From: an uncultured Lachnospiraceae bacterium
GTDB lineage: Bacteria; Bacillota; Clostridia; Lachnospirales; Lachnospiraceae
Direction of reading: 5' to 3'
Assembly: GCA_910586755.1 (NCBI GenBank)
Contig: CAJUJM010000001.1
Location: forward strand, 1-16,024
Length of the DNA stretch: 16,024 nucleotides
Translations under genes and position numbers: made by a program
The notes under the pieces: generated by a model
Databases searched by the model: none
What the model saw: only the letters and a program-made list of their open reading frames with translations
Told to the model about the DNA's origin: nothing
Shown here: piece by piece, positions 15,712 to 16,024 of the stretch
Position numbering within the stretch: the first letter of the stretch is position 1
Layout: every line of letters starts with the position of its first letter

Positions 15712-15921
15712 TATTTTCATATCCTTTTCTACTGGAAATACCCTTTAAATAACAGCATAGCGGCAGGAAGTGAGGGTGTAAGAAATTCTGTGTCTATGGA
15801 AATTTAGGTTTCCCTGATAAGAGTTCGATATGTAGATTTTTGCTGTCGATTCCATGAACTTCCTGTTGTCGAATGTTCTTTCTATTTATAGTATAACCAC
15901 TACAGGATTTTTTATTCATCC
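15712..15921. other. Convergent intergenic region
   Basis: About 210 bases between the membrane protein and the minus-strand fragment at the right edge. No convincing terminator or coding frame was found. TGTCGAA (15867-15873) and TGTCGAT (15844-15850) resemble Spo0A boxes but are not upstream of any visible gene. Confidence 0.4.
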
Positions 15922-16024
15922 TTACCTGATTTTTTTGCACAGAAATAAAGACATCTCAAAGTCTGCTTTTATGGGCTCTGCCCACACCCGGCCTCCGGAA
16001 TAAGACTGGGCTTTTCTGGCAATA
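15922..16024 (-). CDS. C-terminal fragment, possibly of a sensor histidine kinase
   Basis: An open minus-strand frame enters from the right edge and ends at TAA (15922-15924), giving 33 residues. The segment SGGRVWAEP followed by FEMSLFL resembles the end of a HATPase domain, where the GG-(K/R)-(I/V)-W-A-E stretch precedes the last beta strands. The usual GxGS/T-F element is absent. The fragment is too short for a firm call and could be a chance open frame. Confidence 0.35.
   Translation of the reverse strand, partial: IARKAQSYSGGRVWAEPIKADFEMSLFLCKKIR

Noticed and set aside
15824..15873. Cluster of Spo0A-box-like motifs (TTCGATA, TGTCGAT, TGTCGAA)
   Set aside because: Only one matches TGTCGAA exactly, and the region lies between two convergent gene ends with no promoter for a visible gene.

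Overview
The window looks like a chromosomal segment from a Gram-positive anaerobe of the Clostridia, most likely Lachnospiraceae-like. The basis is the family mix (YhaM, RlmD-type methyltransferase with an Fe-S cysteine set, MutS2, OmpR-type two-component system, choline-binding-type wall repeats), strong AGGAGG ribosome binding sites and GTG starts. This is inference from gene content, not from a marker gene.

Region 1 (1-3521) is accessory DNA. It opens with the last 69 codons of a large serine recombinase (DUF4368-type tail). A 14-bp perfect inverted repeat follows, and then, on the opposite strand, an EVE-domain McrB-like AAA+ GTPase that stops abruptly after Walker B. The simplest reading is that an integrative element ends near 257-275 and has interrupted mcrB. 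Upstream of mcrB on the same strand is an AT-rich GIY-YIG nuclease gene with an unrecognised N-terminal half.

Region 2 (3522-7337, all minus strand) holds conserved genes. rlmD lies 4 bp downstream of yhaM (3'-5' exoribonuclease). Upstream of these is a membrane-anchored HtrA-type PDZ protein in which all three catalytic residues appear to be lost. It has its own excellent sigma-A promoter and is transcribed divergently from mutS2.

Region 3 (7427-14079, plus strand) reads as one operon: mutS2, an OmpR/PhoB response regulator (9 bp gap), a HAMP sensor histidine kinase (ATGA overlap), and two paralogous secreted proteins with a fibronectin III-like middle and C-terminal cell-wall-binding repeats (ATGA overlap between them). 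It closes with a textbook terminator with a 15-bp stem. The layout suggests the two wall-binding proteins are effectors or accessory sensors of the two-component system.

Region 4 (14080-16024) is AT-rich. A small secreted protein (minus) and a single-pass membrane protein (plus) are divergently transcribed from strong promoters. A 13-bp perfect inverted repeat straddles the -35 box of the secreted-protein promoter. The right edge carries a minus-strand fragment that may be the C-terminus of a sensor kinase. No rRNA, tRNA or CRISPR array was seen.
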